Positions 51,705 through 59,679 of a stretch of 64,000 nucleotides of DNA are shown one piece after another. Numbering within the stretch: the stretch's first letter is position 1; the number at the start of each line of letters is the position of its first letter. The notes beneath the pieces are model-generated. The model made no database searches and was not told the origin of the DNA. It saw only the letters and a list, made by a program, of their open reading frames with translations. Location of the stretch: contig NZ_JAPDHV010000004.1 in assembly GCF_025971925.1 (NCBI RefSeq), positions 1 to 64,000 on the forward strand, given 5' to 3'. This stretch comes from Chryseobacterium oryctis. GTDB lineage: Bacteria; Bacteroidota; Bacteroidia; Flavobacteriales; Weeksellaceae. The position numbers were made by a program, and so were the translations under genes.

Positions 51705-51744
51705 TTTAGTTTTGAATAAATTTTATAGCTAAACTATCATTTGA
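51705..51744. repeat. 40-bp direct repeat, copy 2 (island right boundary)
   Basis: The complete copy of the repeat at 48568-48607. It encodes the last 13 residues and the stop of the VWA lipoprotein gene on the minus strand. Confidence 0.85.
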
Positions 51745-52524
51745 TATTTTAATTTTTTCATATATTTTGTTTAGTTGTTCATCATTTGTTTGAGGTACTA
51801 TTTTTATGTTTTTAGCGGGTAGAGTTTCATTAATAAGTTTTTGAAAGTCAAGTTTTAAAAACTCTTCTTTTGTGTAGAAAATATTAAACTTTCCTCCTGT
51901 TTTAGAAGAAATATCTTGTACTTTAGCAATGTCAATAGGCTCTGTTTTTAATTTTTGGAAAGTCCAGTTTCCTTTTGAGTCTACTGATTCTGGTAATATT
52001 TGATAATCTTTTGGAGTTATTATGATTGAATTGATGGCAATATTGTTTTTAATAGCATCTTCAACAGGAATATGAAGAGGAAAAGATTTTCTATTTTCAT
52101 TTCCATCTGTAATTAGAACCATTGATTTGTTATCTGTTTCAGCTTTTAAAGAAGATATTCCGTTTAATAATGCATTTGAAAAGTTAGTACCCGGTTTTAA
52201 TTTGAATATACCTAAATTTAGTTTATTAATTGCTGATAATAATACATCTTTATCTTTAGTTAAGGGGCACAAAATATAAGAGTTCTCTGCAAAAACAACT
52301 ATTGAAAATGCTTGATTTTCTTTTTTATTATTGACAATATTTTCCATGAATTTTTTTACGACAGTAATTTTGTCAGGCTCAAAATCCTTAGAAATCATAG
52401 TGATGGAATTATCAATTATAAAAGCGACATTTTGCTGTTGAAGTTCTTTTTCTGAAATCATTTTTTTCTCTGTTTTAGAACAACTTAAAACAAACAACAA
52501 AATCAAAAGATAGAAGTATTTCAT
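51706..52524 (-). CDS. von Willebrand factor A domain lipoprotein
   Basis: A 272-residue lipoprotein (signal ending FVLSC). Most of the protein is a VWA domain: the MIDAS-type VAFIIDNSITM at about 33-43, GTNFSNALLNG with Thr at about 118, and LITDGNEN at about 140. The first motif has DNSIT where DxSxS is usual, so metal binding may be weaker. It probably mediates protein contact at the cell envelope. Its 3' end is the source of the 40-bp repeat. Confidence 0.85.
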   Translation of the reverse strand: MKYFYLLILLFVLSCSKTEKKMISEKELQQQNVAFIIDNSITMISKDFEPDKITVVKKFMENIVNNKKENQAFSIVVFAENSYILCPLTKDKDVLLSAINKLNLGIFKLKPGTNFSNALLNGISSLKAETDNKSMVLITDGNENRKSFPLHIPVEDAIKNNIAINSIIITPKDYQILPESVDSKGNWTFQKLKTEPIDIAKVQDISSKTGGKFNIFYTKEEFLKLDFQKLINETLPAKNIKIVPQTNDEQLNKIYEKIKISNDSLAIKFIQN

Positions 52525-52549
52525 ATTTTGTGATATTCTTTAGTATTTC

Positions 52550-52557
52550 CAAAAATA
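52550..52557 (-). promoter_or_regulatory. -7 box of the VWA gene
   Basis: On the minus strand TATTTTTG lies 25 nt upstream of the start at 52524. Confidence 0.45.
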
Positions 52558-52568
52558 CTCAAAAATCC

Positions 52569-54155
52569 TTACCCCACCGTTGGTGTATCCTCCTGTTTTA
52601 AAACTTTTTTCTCTTTCATGGAGAGCAGCATTCTTTCGTATTTGTATTTTTTCCAATCAAATTGATTGAGAAAATCAAGGGCAGCCTGAAATCCGCGATT
52701 GAAAAGTTCTTCTTTTTCTTCTTTTTTCATAAAAAAGTTCAGCCAATTACTCTTTCCGCAATTAACAGACTGAATGCTGAATTGATGGTAAAATGTATGT
52801 TTGGTAAGAAAAGATTTGTCGTTAAACCCTTTCAACGTACTCAATATATTTCCTGAAAAAGAAAACGGAGATTTCATAATTTCTTCGCTTGTTTTTCCTT
52901 TTTCCGAGGCAATATCAGAATCATTGGTCAATTCTACTCCAAATAAAGGCATTCTCGGATAAAAAATGTCACTTGCATGAAATAAATCTATCGGAAAATT
53001 AGAAATACTTCCGCCATCAATGAAAATTCCGACAGGGTAGATGTCTTCAGGTTTCGTGTTCATCCAAAATTTCCAAGCGTATTTTACAGAGTCATCATTT
53101 TTGTTGATAGACTTTTGAAAAGGCTCAAAAAAGAACGGAACAGACATCGAAGCCCTTACAAATTCGGCAGGACTTATGTTTTTCAATTCATCTTCCGACC
53201 AGTATAAATTTGCCATTGTGGGAAGCTCTACCTTTATTTTTGCATTGATATCGGTTGTGATGACAATATATTCTGATTTAAGTTTATAGAAAGGATTATT
53301 TTTGTAATATTCGTTATTTAATGCACTTTCGTAGAAGATTCTATAACGGGTTTCGTCGATATGTTCAGCATTTATGTGTTTAATTTCCTGAATGCTTTTT
53401 AGGGTAATGTCATAATATTCAGTTCCGTTTCCGTAGCGATAATTCAGATTAAGGTCTTTTTCTTTTTGAATAAACTTTGCATTGAGCTCAGCAACCGTTT
53501 TTATTCCGAAGCCTTTCATCACATCTGTCATTTGTTGTAAGAAAGTATTACCAGGATTTAGTCCGCTGTTGTGTTTTCTGAAATCGTTGTAAAATTTTTT
53601 GAAAACAAACAGAAAAATAATAATAGGAATTAACGGAATCAAAAATAAAAGTTTGGCTTTTAAAATTGTTTCGGAAGAAAAGGCAAAAGGAATGATGATG
53701 AGAATTACCATGATGATAATCGCCAAAATCGTATTTATTTTGATGAAATTTTTGTTATTCAGCATCGCATGAATGGTAGTTTTTACATAGTTTTTTCCAT
53801 CCATAAAATCTGCAAAATTCCAATTAAAAAGAATGTCTTTAATGACTTCACTTTTAGATTCTTCTTTGGTTTTACAGGCTGCAATAAGCATTGTATTGAT
53901 TGCTCCTGCACTTGTTCCTGCAATTTTTAAAAACCGAATTCCAAAAATTTCCAATCCGTAAAGGTAGCCGACAAGTGCGCTTCCCCAAACTCCGCCTCCT
54001 TCCTGTACAAACTCTACATATTGGTTATCTTCGGCGTCCAAAAGATCCGAAAATTCTTTTGTTGAGATATTTTCATGTAAAACTTTGAGTTTTTCTTTAG
54101 ATTCCGGAGAAAGTATGTCTTCTCCAAGAATTTTGTTGAGGGTATTAGTTTTCAT
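52569..54155 (-). CDS. patatin-like phospholipase with inserted membrane segments
   Basis: A 528-residue protein with the patatin oxyanion-type EGGGVWGSALVG at about 52-63, the nucleophile motif GTSAG (Ser at about 82) and the catalytic Asp in DGGSISNFP at about 385. Two hydrophobic helices at about 140-200 are inserted between the nucleophile and the rest, which suggests a membrane anchor. The oxyanion motif lacks the usual Arg/Lys after GGG, as in some bacterial forms. It would hydrolyse a lipid acyl ester. It lies 44 nt upstream of the VWA gene, which also has its own promoter box. Confidence 0.88.
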   Translation of the reverse strand: MKTNTLNKILGEDILSPESKEKLKVLHENISTKEFSDLLDAEDNQYVEFVQEGGGVWGSALVGYLYGLEIFGIRFLKIAGTSAGAINTMLIAACKTKEESKSEVIKDILFNWNFADFMDGKNYVKTTIHAMLNNKNFIKINTILAIIIMVILIIIPFAFSSETILKAKLLFLIPLIPIIIFLFVFKKFYNDFRKHNSGLNPGNTFLQQMTDVMKGFGIKTVAELNAKFIQKEKDLNLNYRYGNGTEYYDITLKSIQEIKHINAEHIDETRYRIFYESALNNEYYKNNPFYKLKSEYIVITTDINAKIKVELPTMANLYWSEDELKNISPAEFVRASMSVPFFFEPFQKSINKNDDSVKYAWKFWMNTKPEDIYPVGIFIDGGSISNFPIDLFHASDIFYPRMPLFGVELTNDSDIASEKGKTSEEIMKSPFSFSGNILSTLKGFNDKSFLTKHTFYHQFSIQSVNCGKSNWLNFFMKKEEKEELFNRGFQAALDFLNQFDWKKYKYERMLLSMKEKKVLKQEDTPTVG

Positions 54156-54293
54156 GGCTTTTTGGGTGTTTTTGTTTGCAATTATGAGCTGTCGTCTATA
54201 ATTACAACGATTGGTAACTGATTTTAATATTTAAAGTTAGTTATTATTAAAATTTAAAATCATAGGGTTTTTACCATAAATTGCTACGTAAAA

Positions 54294-55193
54294 TCACCAT
54301 TGTTTTCTTCTGGCATAGATAAAAGTACAGATTACAACCAAAGCCATTATTCCCATTGTTATATAATAGCCATATTTGTGATGGAGTTCCGGCATGTTGT
54401 CGAAATTCATTCCGTAAACTCCTGCAATAAAGGTGATTGGTAAAAAATATACTGAATAAACAGCCAAAACTTTCATTACCTGATTAGCTTTTTGGTCAGA
54501 TAAAGCTAAAAACATTCCGATTAAGTTAGTAATTTGTGCATTTAAATGGTCAAAATCGGCAACAACATCTTTATGCTTGTCTTTTAAATCTACCACTTCA
54601 GAATCCTGTAAATCAAGTAGCCTGAATTTATCAATTGCATCCGTAGAAATCGTTAAAACCCTTGAATTTAATCCCGATTTTCTTTTTAATTTATACAATC
54701 TTCGGATTTGGTTGGTGTGATTGGTGTTTTTAAGGAAAATTTCGTTTTCGATATTATCCATAGTTTCCAAGAGGCTTACCGATTCATCATCAAAACTTTT
54801 CATGATTAATAAAGCAATCTGTAACGCAATTTTCTGTGGACTTGCCTCTTTTTGTGGAGCTGAGAATATTTTTTTTGTTTCAGCGATACTTCTTGTTTTC
54901 ATCCTATGAACCGTAATAATGGTATTACCCAGAATGAAAATTCCTATTTTGGTACTGATATCACTAATGGTGTTGAGACTTTTTCTTTCCAATTCGGTAC
55001 TTTCACGAAGCAGGAAAAATTTTACATTTCCGTCTTCCTCGTATTTTGGCAAGTGATTAGGATCCAGAGTATCTTCCAAAAGAAGATTATTGATTTTATA
55101 TTTCTCGTGAAGAAATTTCAGGTCATCCTGAGTAGGAGCCTCAACATCTACCCATTCGCATTTTGGGGCTTCGTATATTGTATTAATTGGCAT
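54294..55193 (-). CDS. CorA family magnesium transporter
   Basis: A 299-residue protein with the CorA layout: a cytoplasmic N-terminal domain, a long helix and two C-terminal membrane segments with the channel signature YGMNF between them at about 265. It would take up Mg2+ or a related divalent metal. The sequence before the start has TATTTTTA 4 nt upstream, a near match to the promoter box of the other leaderless genes. Confidence 0.9.
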   Translation of the reverse strand: MPINTIYEAPKCEWVDVEAPTQDDLKFLHEKYKINNLLLEDTLDPNHLPKYEEDGNVKFFLLRESTELERKSLNTISDISTKIGIFILGNTIITVHRMKTRSIAETKKIFSAPQKEASPQKIALQIALLIMKSFDDESVSLLETMDNIENEIFLKNTNHTNQIRRLYKLKRKSGLNSRVLTISTDAIDKFRLLDLQDSEVVDLKDKHKDVVADFDHLNAQITNLIGMFLALSDQKANQVMKVLAVYSVYFLPITFIAGVYGMNFDNMPELHHKYGYYITMGIMALVVICTFIYARRKQW

Positions 55194-55197
55194 AAAG

Positions 55198-55205
55198 TAA
55201 AAATA
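55198..55205 (-). promoter_or_regulatory. near-match -7 box of corA
   Basis: On the minus strand TATTTTTA (last base A instead of G) ends 4 nt before the start at 55193. Confidence 0.4.
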
Positions 55206-55240
55206 GTAATATTTTGAAATACTATGTTTTAAATAAGTTT

Positions 55241-55248
55241 TATATTTG
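55241..55248 (+). promoter_or_regulatory. -7 box of fabH
   Basis: TATATTTG, 18 nt before ATG 55267. Confidence 0.5.
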
Positions 55249-55266
55249 CCAAAATTAAAAAACTAT

Positions 55267-56289
55267 ATGATTAAAAGTACTATAAAAGGGATAGGATTTC
55301 ATGTTCCGGACAATATTGTTACCAATGATGACCTTTCTAAATTGATGACTACTAATGATGAATGGATTACGGAAAGAACAGGTATCAAAGAAAGACATCA
55401 CAGAAAAAATAGAAATGATTCTCAGGAAACCACAGCTTATCTAGGTTTTAAAGCTGCTGAAAAAGCCATTGAAAAAGCAGGAATGACTGCTCAGGATATT
55501 GATTATATTGTTTTCGCTACACTTTCTCCAGATTATTATTTTCCAGGATGTGGAGTTCTTCTTCAGGAAATGTTGGGTTGTGATACAATCGGAGCTTTAG
55601 ATGTAAGAAATCAGTGTTCAGGATTTGTGTATGCAATGAGTGTTGCTAATGCTTTCATTAAATCGGGAACTTATAAGAATATTTTGGTTGTAGGTGCAGA
55701 AGTTCATTCTTTCGGGCTTGATTTTTCTGATGAAGGCAGAGGTGTTTCTGTAATTTTTGGAGATGGAGCAGGAGCTATTGTTCTTTCTGCTACTGAAGAT
55801 GAAAATGCAGGAGATGTTTTAGCTGTAAATATGCATTCTGAAGGTAAATATGCAGATGAATTGTGCACACAATTCCCTGGTTCTAAATACGGATGGAGTG
55901 ACAGAATGAGAAAAGAGCCAGAAAATGTTACCAACAAAGAGGTTTATCCTATCATGAATGGGAATTTCGTATTCAAACACGCAGTAACAAGATTCCCTGA
56001 AACCATGCAGGAAGCTTTAAATAAAGCAGGAAAAACAATTGAAGATTTAGATATGTTTATTCCGCATCAGGCGAATTTGAGAATTGCTCAGTTTGTACAG
56101 CAAAAATTTGGTTTACCTGATGAAAAGATTCATAATAACATCCAGAAGTACGGTAATACGACTGCGGCATCTATTCCGATTGCTTTAAGTGAAGCGATAG
56201 AAGAGGGCAAAATCAAAAGAGGGGATTTGGTTCTTCTTTCAGCTTTCGGAAGCGGGTTTACCTGGGGAAGTGTTTTGTTTGAATATTAA
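55267..56289 (+). CDS. fabH: 3-oxoacyl-ACP synthase III
   Basis: A 340-residue thiolase-fold enzyme that condenses acyl-CoA with malonyl-ACP to start fatty acid synthesis. The catalytic Cys is in NQCSGFVYA (about 119), the His in FIPHQANLRI (about 262) and the Asn in KYGNTTAASIP (about 297). The frame is open upstream to 55246, but ATG 55267 matches the family N terminus and the promoter box is at 55241. It may be a paralogue for longer or unusual starter units; sequence alone does not decide. Confidence 0.9.
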   Translation: MIKSTIKGIGFHVPDNIVTNDDLSKLMTTNDEWITERTGIKERHHRKNRNDSQETTAYLGFKAAEKAIEKAGMTAQDIDYIVFATLSPDYYFPGCGVLLQEMLGCDTIGALDVRNQCSGFVYAMSVANAFIKSGTYKNILVVGAEVHSFGLDFSDEGRGVSVIFGDGAGAIVLSATEDENAGDVLAVNMHSEGKYADELCTQFPGSKYGWSDRMRKEPENVTNKEVYPIMNGNFVFKHAVTRFPETMQEALNKAGKTIEDLDMFIPHQANLRIAQFVQQKFGLPDEKIHNNIQKYGNTTAASIPIALSEAIEEGKIKRGDLVLLSAFGSGFTWGSVLFEY

Positions 56290-56313
56290 TTCTCTTTTTG
56301 ATGAATAAATGTT

Positions 56314-56343
56314 AAAACAGGTGATTTTATTGCCTGTTTTTTT
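56314..56343 (+). terminator. terminator of fabH
   Basis: AACAGG pairs with CCTGTT around 11 nt, followed by a T tract. Confidence 0.75.
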
Positions 56344-56389
56344 GTTTTTATTGGGGTTTTATAGAATTTTATCTATTATTTGCTTGAAT

Positions 56390-56420
56390 TTGTGTGATTG
56401 TTTTAATTTTTATATTTTTG
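56390..56420 (+). promoter_or_regulatory. promoter of the first surface-protein paralogue
   Basis: TTG (56390-56392), 20 nt, TATTTTTG (56413-56420). The gene starts at 56528, so the mRNA would have a leader of about 100 nt. Four bases after the box is an ATG (56425) with a 10-codon open frame. Confidence 0.55.
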
Positions 56421-56527
56421 TGGCATGCTATCTGTTAAATCGATAGATTTTATATAATTAATTTCATATAATTTGTTGATTTGGAGAAAACATTTAGTAT
56501 AAAATATAAAAATTAAAAAAATAACAC

Positions 56528-57268
56528 ATGAAACGAAATTTATTATTTGGAATATTTGCATTTCCTCTATTTCTCAATGCCCAAGTAGGTGTAGATACTT
56601 CAACTCCTCAAAAAACTCTTCATGTCAATGGATCATTACAAATTACTAATGAACTTAATGTTGGTGGAAACGGGGCTACCGCAGGTAATGCCGGTTTGGC
56701 GGGGCAGGTATTGAAATCTAATGGTCCGGGTTTGCCTCCAACTTGGGAAAATATGGCGGGTTTGCCAACATCTACTGGTACAGTTATTATTGTAGATGGT
56801 GAACTTATGGTTGCACAGGAACTAATGCTTCAAATGTCTGCCGATTTCTCAGGTACAGGTGCTGCTGGTGCTACAACTCCTAATGTTTTGGGTAATTTGA
56901 CCAATGAGATCATAGATAATGAAAATCGCTATACCGGAACAAGTACTTCCAACTCATTTACAGTATCACAAGATGGAGTATATCAGATTTTGATGAACGT
57001 ACAAATATCTACAGTAAATGTTTCTGTACCTGTTGTAGGAGTTTGGGATAATACTGCAGGAAAATGGGTCGCCCGTGTAAATGATGTATATACAGCGCCT
57101 ACCGGAGGACTACAGACATATAGTCTGATTACCTCAGTACCAATGTTAGCCTCAAACACATATTCTTTTAGAGCTTCAAATACTGAAAATTTTATCATAA
57201 AACATTTAAGTAGTGGTACTACAGGTTCAGGACCTGTGACTCAAGTTTCAATTAAGCGACTGAAATAA
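56528..57268 (+). CDS. secreted C1q/TNF-like protein, paralogue 1
   Basis: A 246-residue protein with a signal peptide (cleavage near FLNAQ). The first part, VGVDTSTPQKTLHVNGSL followed by a Gly-rich stretch, is common in Chryseobacterium secreted proteins. The C-terminal 130 residues (from about GNLTNEIIDNENRYTG) are beta-strand-rich, with GVYQILMNVQIS and SYSLITSVPMLASNTYSFRA as in C1q/TNF jelly-roll folds, and ends in VSIKRLK. The function is not known; a surface or matrix role is likely. Confidence 0.78.
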   Translation: MKRNLLFGIFAFPLFLNAQVGVDTSTPQKTLHVNGSLQITNELNVGGNGATAGNAGLAGQVLKSNGPGLPPTWENMAGLPTSTGTVIIVDGELMVAQELMLQMSADFSGTGAAGATTPNVLGNLTNEIIDNENRYTGTSTSNSFTVSQDGVYQILMNVQISTVNVSVPVVGVWDNTAGKWVARVNDVYTAPTGGLQTYSLITSVPMLASNTYSFRASNTENFIIKHLSSGTTGSGPVTQVSIKRLK

Positions 57269-57517
57269 TTTTTGATATATACAAAAGTAGATTAAATAAG
57301 ATTTATTACAGTAGGATTTATCTATTTTATATCTCAATTGCTTTAAGGAAATAATACATTGAGCTTAAGATTAGAGTAAATATAATTGGAATATTTACTC
57401 TAATAATTAATTACGAAATAATAGCTGAATTTTCTTTCTTAAGATACAAATTTTAATCTTGAATAGATTATAGTTAAGAATGTTTATATAAATAATTTAA
57501 CAAAAATAAAATAACAA

Positions 57518-58256
57518 ATGAAACGAAATTTATTATTAGGAATATTTATGTTTCCTCTATTTTTCAATGCCCAAGTAGGAGTTAATACTTCAACTCCTCA
57601 AAAAACTCTTCATGTCAACGGATCATTACAAATTACTAATGAACTTAATGTCGGTGGAAGCGGGGCTACCGCAGGTAATGCCGGTTTGGCGGGGCAGGTA
57701 TTGAAATCTAATGGTCCGGGTTTGCCTCCAACTTGGGAAAATATGGCTGGTTTGCCAACATCCACAGGTACAGTTATTATTGTAGATGGTGAACTTATGG
57801 TTGCACAGGAACTAATGCTTCAGATGTCCTCAGATTTTTCAGGTACAGGTACTCCTGGAGCAACAACACCTCTGGTTTTGGGGAATTTGACCAACGAGAT
57901 CATAGACAATGAAAATAAATATACCGGAACAAGTACTTCCAACTCATTTACAGTATCACAAGATGGAGTATATCAGGTTTTGATGAATGTGCAAATATCT
58001 ACAACAAATGGTTCTTCACCTGTTGTAGGAGTTTGGGATGATACAGCAGGACAGGATTGCCCGTGTAAATGATGGATTTACGGCACCTACCGGTGGGCTT
58101 CAAACATATAGTTTGATTACTTCAGTACCCATGTTGGCGTCAAACACATATTCTTTTAGAGCTTCAAATACAGTAAATTTTGTAATAAAATATTTAAGTA
58201 GCGGGACTACAGGTTCTGGACCTGTGACTCAAGTTTCAATTAAGCGATTGAAATAA
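57518..58256 (+). pseudogene. C1q/TNF-like protein, paralogue 2, frameshifted
   Basis: A tandem copy of the preceding gene. The first 80-odd residues are nearly identical. Near 58050, where paralogue 1 reads GGA-AAA-TGG-GTC-GCC, this copy is 2 nt shorter (ggacaggattgcccg), which shifts the frame and gives a stop at 58072. The remainder of the copy stays intact in the next frame to 58256. It looks like a recent duplication with one 2-nt deletion. No clear promoter is seen in its 249-nt upstream gap. Confidence 0.82.
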
Positions 58257-58334
58257 TCTTCATATAGTATATTGACTAACCTTTCTTAAGGTTTGAAGGT
58301 GTTATTTGAATATTAATTTACATTATAAAGTAAT

Positions 58335-58369
58335 AAAAAAAGCAATCTTAAATTTAAGATTGCTTTTTT
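58335..58369. terminator. bidirectional terminator
   Basis: A perfect palindrome (AAAAAAGCAATCTTAAA and its complement) with A and T runs, between the second paralogue and the convergent thioredoxin-like gene. Confidence 0.85.
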
Positions 58370-58388
58370 ATTATTTGAATTAGGCTTT

Positions 58389-59549
58389 TTATAAACTTTT
58401 CAATAATTTCTCTGTGTCAGCATAATCCTGATTTGTTTTTTTTGCTAAATCAATTGATTTTTCTGCCCAAATTTTAGCATTTTTTTTATCTCCGATTTTA
58501 TTGTAAAGATTGGCTAAGGTATCTGTATTAGCATAATTTTCATTTTTCTTTACAGATTCTTCAGCCCAAGAAATAGCTTTCTCTAAAGATGTTTTGCTGG
58601 TTATATTTTCAAAGAAATTCCAGGCTAAAGAGTTGAGTTCTTCTGAACTTGCGTTGGAAGAATCTTTGTATAATTCCAGACTTAATTTTTCGTAAGTTGT
58701 AATGTCTTTATTTTTTAAGGCTCTGCTTGCTTTTGCTCTTTTTAGCATTTTTTCGGCCTCCTCTTTGGTTAGTAAATCTTTGGTTTCAGAGATAAAAAGA
58801 TTATCGTTCCATACTTTTGTATCTGAGTTGTAAGATTTTTTAAGAGCGGTGCTCAGTTTTATATTCTTATCAAATTTATCGTATTTATCACCCGGAAGAA
58901 ATTTCTGAACATCACTTTTTCTTTCTAAGAATATTTTATAAAGAGGACTGCTTGTACTTTGAACACCCATTAATAAAAGTTGGATGTCTTCCTTTTCTAA
59001 TTCTTTTTTGCCATTAAAATAACGTTCTAATACTTTTGCGGAAAATTCAGCGTCATTATAAATAGTAAGATTAGCTAGATTTTTCAGAAACTCAGGATCT
59101 TTTTCTCCGTTTTCAAATTTTTGTTTTAGAGAAGTTAATCTTTTAGCAGGATCTTCAGCGTCTTTCGCAAACTGAATGAAATCTTTTTCTTCTACATATC
59201 CCAATGTTCTGTGTACTTCTTCACCATTTCCATCTATAAAAAGATAGGTAGGGAAGGCTTTTACGTTATATTTTTTTGCGATATCAATTCCTTCACCTTT
59301 TTCCATATCAATTTTAGCATTCACGAAATGAGCATTGTAATAATCACCTACAGTTTGTAAAGGGAAAATGTTTTTTACCATCAATTTGCAAGGTCCACAC
59401 CATGAAGCATAGGCATCTATAAATACTAATTTGTTCTCCTTTTTAGCTTTTGACAGGATGGCTGCAAAATTAGAATCTTCAAATTTTATTCCTTGTGCAA
59501 ATGCAAATGCACCAACAAAAATAGAAGAGAGTATTGCTATTTTTTTCAT
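58389..59549 (-). CDS. secreted thioredoxin-like protein with C-terminal helical repeats
   Basis: A 386-residue protein with a signal peptide (cleavage near FAFAQ). The thioredoxin domain has the WCGPC active site at about 50-54 (in YASWCGPCKLMVKN) and the cis-Pro region AFPTYLFIDGNG. The last 240 residues are helical and contain TPR-like segments (EEAEKMLKRAKASRALKNKD, SLAWNFFENITSKTSLEKAI). It would reduce or form disulfides in periplasmic proteins. Confidence 0.88.
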   Translation of the reverse strand: MKKIAILSSIFVGAFAFAQGIKFEDSNFAAILSKAKKENKLVFIDAYASWCGPCKLMVKNIFPLQTVGDYYNAHFVNAKIDMEKGEGIDIAKKYNVKAFPTYLFIDGNGEEVHRTLGYVEEKDFIQFAKDAEDPAKRLTSLKQKFENGEKDPEFLKNLANLTIYNDAEFSAKVLERYFNGKKELEKEDIQLLLMGVQSTSSPLYKIFLERKSDVQKFLPGDKYDKFDKNIKLSTALKKSYNSDTKVWNDNLFISETKDLLTKEEAEKMLKRAKASRALKNKDITTYEKLSLELYKDSSNASSEELNSLAWNFFENITSKTSLEKAISWAEESVKKNENYANTDTLANLYNKIGDKKNAKIWAEKSIDLAKKTNQDYADTEKLLKSL

Positions 59550-59569
59550 AAATATTTCTTAATTGTACA

Positions 59570-59577
59570 CAAATGTA
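59570..59577 (-). promoter_or_regulatory. -7 box of the thioredoxin-like gene
   Basis: On the minus strand TACATTTG lies 20 nt upstream of the start at 59549. Confidence 0.45.
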
Positions 59578-59622
59578 ATAATTATGGTAATGCAAAAATC
59601 TCTGCATGTTGAAATTTAACAT

Positions 59623-59653
59623 AAAAAAGCCCCAAAACTAAAGTTCTGAGGCT
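59623..59653 (-). terminator. terminator of pruA
   Basis: On the minus strand AGCC-t-CA pairs with TG-g-GGCT with two mismatches, followed by a T tract. It lies 27 nt after the pruA stop. Confidence 0.6.
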
Positions 59654-59679
59654 GTATTTATTGGTCGTTTATTACCTGA

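Noticed and set aside
48608..51705. Prophage or transposon identity for the island
   Set aside because: No integrase, transposase, terminal inverted repeat or phage gene is present; only the 40-bp direct repeat suggests insertion.
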